NCBI RefSeq assembly: GCF_017498545.1
Contig: NZ_CP071793.1
Coordinates: 1,116,001 to 1,180,000 of the forward strand
DNA length: 64,000 nt
Direction: 5' to 3'
Origin: Sulfidibacter corallicola
GTDB lineage: Bacteria; Acidobacteriota; Holophagae; Acanthopleuribacterales; Acanthopleuribacteraceae
How positions within the stretch are numbered: the first letter of the stretch is position 1; each line of letters starts with the position of its first letter. This document shows positions 62,679 to 64,000 of this stretch, in pieces. The notes beneath the pieces are model-generated. The model did no database searches and was not told the origin of the DNA. It saw only the letters and a list, made by a program, of their open reading frames with translations. A program made the position numbers and the translations under genes.

Positions 62679-64000
62679 ATGCGTAAAGCATGGTTAATCC
62701 TCTTCCTTTCTGTCGCGGCTTATGCGCAGCCGGTCATTTTTGATGGACAAACGCGGGTCGCGTCATCGGCAGCGGTCGCGGGCGACCTCGTCGGTGCGGC
62801 CCTGTTCGCGGCCAACTCCCCGGAAAATTGGTCGATTGTCCAAGAGGTGAATCCGGTCATTCCGGGTATCGACCTCAATGAGCGCTTCTTCGACATCAAT
62901 ACCGGGGGCAATGTTGTTGTTTCAAAGCCTCTGTTTCCCTTTTTCAATTCGGCGCGCGATGAACTGCTGGTGACGCTCACCGTGCGCGCCTACAACGACG
63001 ATGGCTTTGACGAAAATGATGTCACGATTATCATCGCCCACTCGAACCCCATCGTTTTGCCAGGTCAGGTACGCGAGATTCCCATCGACCTTGTGCCTGG
63101 TTCACCGGTCGGATCCCCCATTCTCGCTGCAGGGGTGCCCGATTACTTCACCATCGTCGGGGGTAATGACGATGGCCTGTTCGCCATTAACAACGCCGGT
63201 CAGATCTCCACCCTCGTCTGGCTGGATACGTTCGATTTCGGCGCGCGCGACGTCGTCGAGCTCACCTTGCAGATCGTCGCCGGGAACGAGGCCGGCCTGA
63301 GTGCCGCCGTCGATGTCGTCATACGCATCAATCGTTTCGAAACCGGTCGATGTGGCGATATCGTCGCCAACCAGACGCGATTCGTTTCGGCCGCGGCCAA
63401 CCCGCCGACCACGGTGGGCGATCCCATCGAGACGCACGATTTGGCCTCGATCTGGATCGACAGTGCCCAGATCATGACCGGCGGGGGCGGCGACATCAGT
63501 TCCGCTTTCACGGTCGACGATTCCGGCAACTTCGGTCAGATCGAAGTGGCACGTCCGCTGCGGAACTTCGTGGATACCGAAGCGGTCACCCTGGTCAACC
63601 TCACCCTGCGGGCGTTCGTGGACATCAACGATCCCAACCAGGAAGGATGTACCGAGCAGATTACGGAAACCGTCGCCATTTACGTCCTGCCTGGCGATGC
63701 GGGGGTCGACTGTAACGAAGATCCCGACTCTCAGGATTGTGCCGGCTCCGGAACCGATTTCTCCAGCTTCATCCCTGACAACAGTCTGGTGGACTGCATT
63801 CGCGAGTCTCTCGGTCTGGTAGGATCGCAGCCCATCACTGCCGACCTGGTGGTCGGTTTGACCCATTTGGACTGCTTCTGCCGCGAGTCTACCTCGGTGG
63901 GTGATCCCGGGATTTTCGACCTGAGCGGACTTCAGTACTTCACCGAATTGACCTTCCTCAATTTGGCCAACAACTTCATCACCGACCTGCGGCCCTTGAA
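62679..64000 (+). CDS. secreted beta-domain/leucine-rich-repeat protein, 3' end beyond the window
   Basis: The frame runs from the ATG at 62679 (AAGGAG seven bases upstream) to the window edge without a stop; about 440 residues are visible. Signal peptide MRKAWLILFLSVAAYAQ, then two similar beta-sandwich or cadherin-like modules of about 110-130 residues each, marked by FDINTGGNVVVSKPL / LLVTLTVRAYNDD and FTVDDSGNFGQIEVA / VTLVNLTLRAFVDIND. A Cys-rich linker (DCNEDPDSQDC) follows, then the beginning of leucine-rich repeats (LTFLNLANNFITDLRPL), internalin-like. Probably a large surface or secreted adhesion/binding protein; it may carry an IPTL-type sorting signal at its unseen C-terminus. Confidence 0.85.
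   Translation, partial: MRKAWLILFLSVAAYAQPVIFDGQTRVASSAAVAGDLVGAALFAANSPENWSIVQEVNPVIPGIDLNERFFDINTGGNVVVSKPLFPFFNSARDELLVTLTVRAYNDDGFDENDVTIIIAHSNPIVLPGQVREIPIDLVPGSPVGSPILAAGVPDYFTIVGGNDDGLFAINNAGQISTLVWLDTFDFGARDVVELTLQIVAGNEAGLSAAVDVVIRINRFETGRCGDIVANQTRFVSAAANPPTTVGDPIETHDLASIWIDSAQIMTGGGGDISSAFTVDDSGNFGQIEVARPLRNFVDTEAVTLVNLTLRAFVDINDPNQEGCTEQITETVAIYVLPGDAGVDCNEDPDSQDCAGSGTDFSSFIPDNSLVDCIRESLGLVGSQPITADLVVGLTHLDCFCRESTSVGDPGIFDLSGLQYFTELTFLNLANNFITDLRPL

Overview
The window is high-GC, gene-dense bacterial DNA from a diderm (Gram-negative type) organism: it has lptD for LPS insertion, a TonB-dependent receptor, secA and several signal-peptide proteins. Two secreted proteins end in an IPTL-type C-terminal sorting signal. 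Together with many Ser/Thr kinases, TPR proteins and chimeric multidomain enzymes this suggests Acidobacteriota, perhaps a Holophagae/Acanthopleuribacter-like marine lineage. That placement is inference; no rRNA or tRNA gene was found to test it.

Layout. 1-5566: a partial divergent gene, then a 1663-residue CHAT (caspase-fold) protein translationally coupled to a 74-residue DUF2610-like protein. 5639-9956 (minus): a fused polyprenol/phytol kinase-DUF92 membrane protein, lptD and a small exported protein. 10522-19501 (plus): a receiver-Ser/Thr kinase chimera, a small acidic coiled-coil protein, an M23 envelope peptidase, secA and guaB, closed by a strong terminator. 19600-27998 (minus): two IPTL-CTERM proteins, a VOC protein, a sulfatase-fold/TPR protein, exported TPR and Spy/CpxP-like proteins, and a TonB receptor. 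28799-31696 (plus): a TPR-GAF histidine kinase. 31714-35299 (minus): DUF3817, a VWA/MoxR pair and an AlkD-like glycosylase.

35412-40758 (minus) is the most coherent metabolic block: a malonate-semialdehyde-type dehydrogenase, URC1 (GTP cyclohydrolase II-like), URC4 (DUF1688), uracil phosphoribosyltransferase and uridine kinase. It lies behind a near-consensus promoter (TTGGCA-17-TATAAT) flanked by a 13-bp palindrome. This matches the ribosylating URC uracil-degradation pathway, whose three-carbon product (3-hydroxypropionate/malonate semialdehyde) could be handled by the aldehyde dehydrogenase and the nearby hydroxyacid dehydrogenase (40981-41895). Further minus-strand genes run up to 48934: SDR, zinc-type reductase, MFS-acyltransferase fusion, oligoribonuclease and a FAD amine oxidase.

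48935-50100 is gene-poor and structured. It is followed by a 47-residue secreted Cys-containing peptide gene lying just downstream of a membrane kinase whose extracytoplasmic part ends in an STN-like domain. 52803-62198 holds housekeeping and metabolic genes: a nucleotidyltransferase, an unknown protein, fused homocysteine methyltransferase/MTHFR, the PEP synthase/PPDK regulator, an esterase, a PLP decarboxylase and fdhD. The right end is the first 440 residues of a secreted beta-domain/leucine-rich-repeat protein running off the window.

Two copies of a dispersed hairpin repeat (25781-25874 and 42182-42275) sit immediately 3' of minus-strand genes. No tRNA, rRNA, CRISPR array, insertion sequence or integrase was seen.
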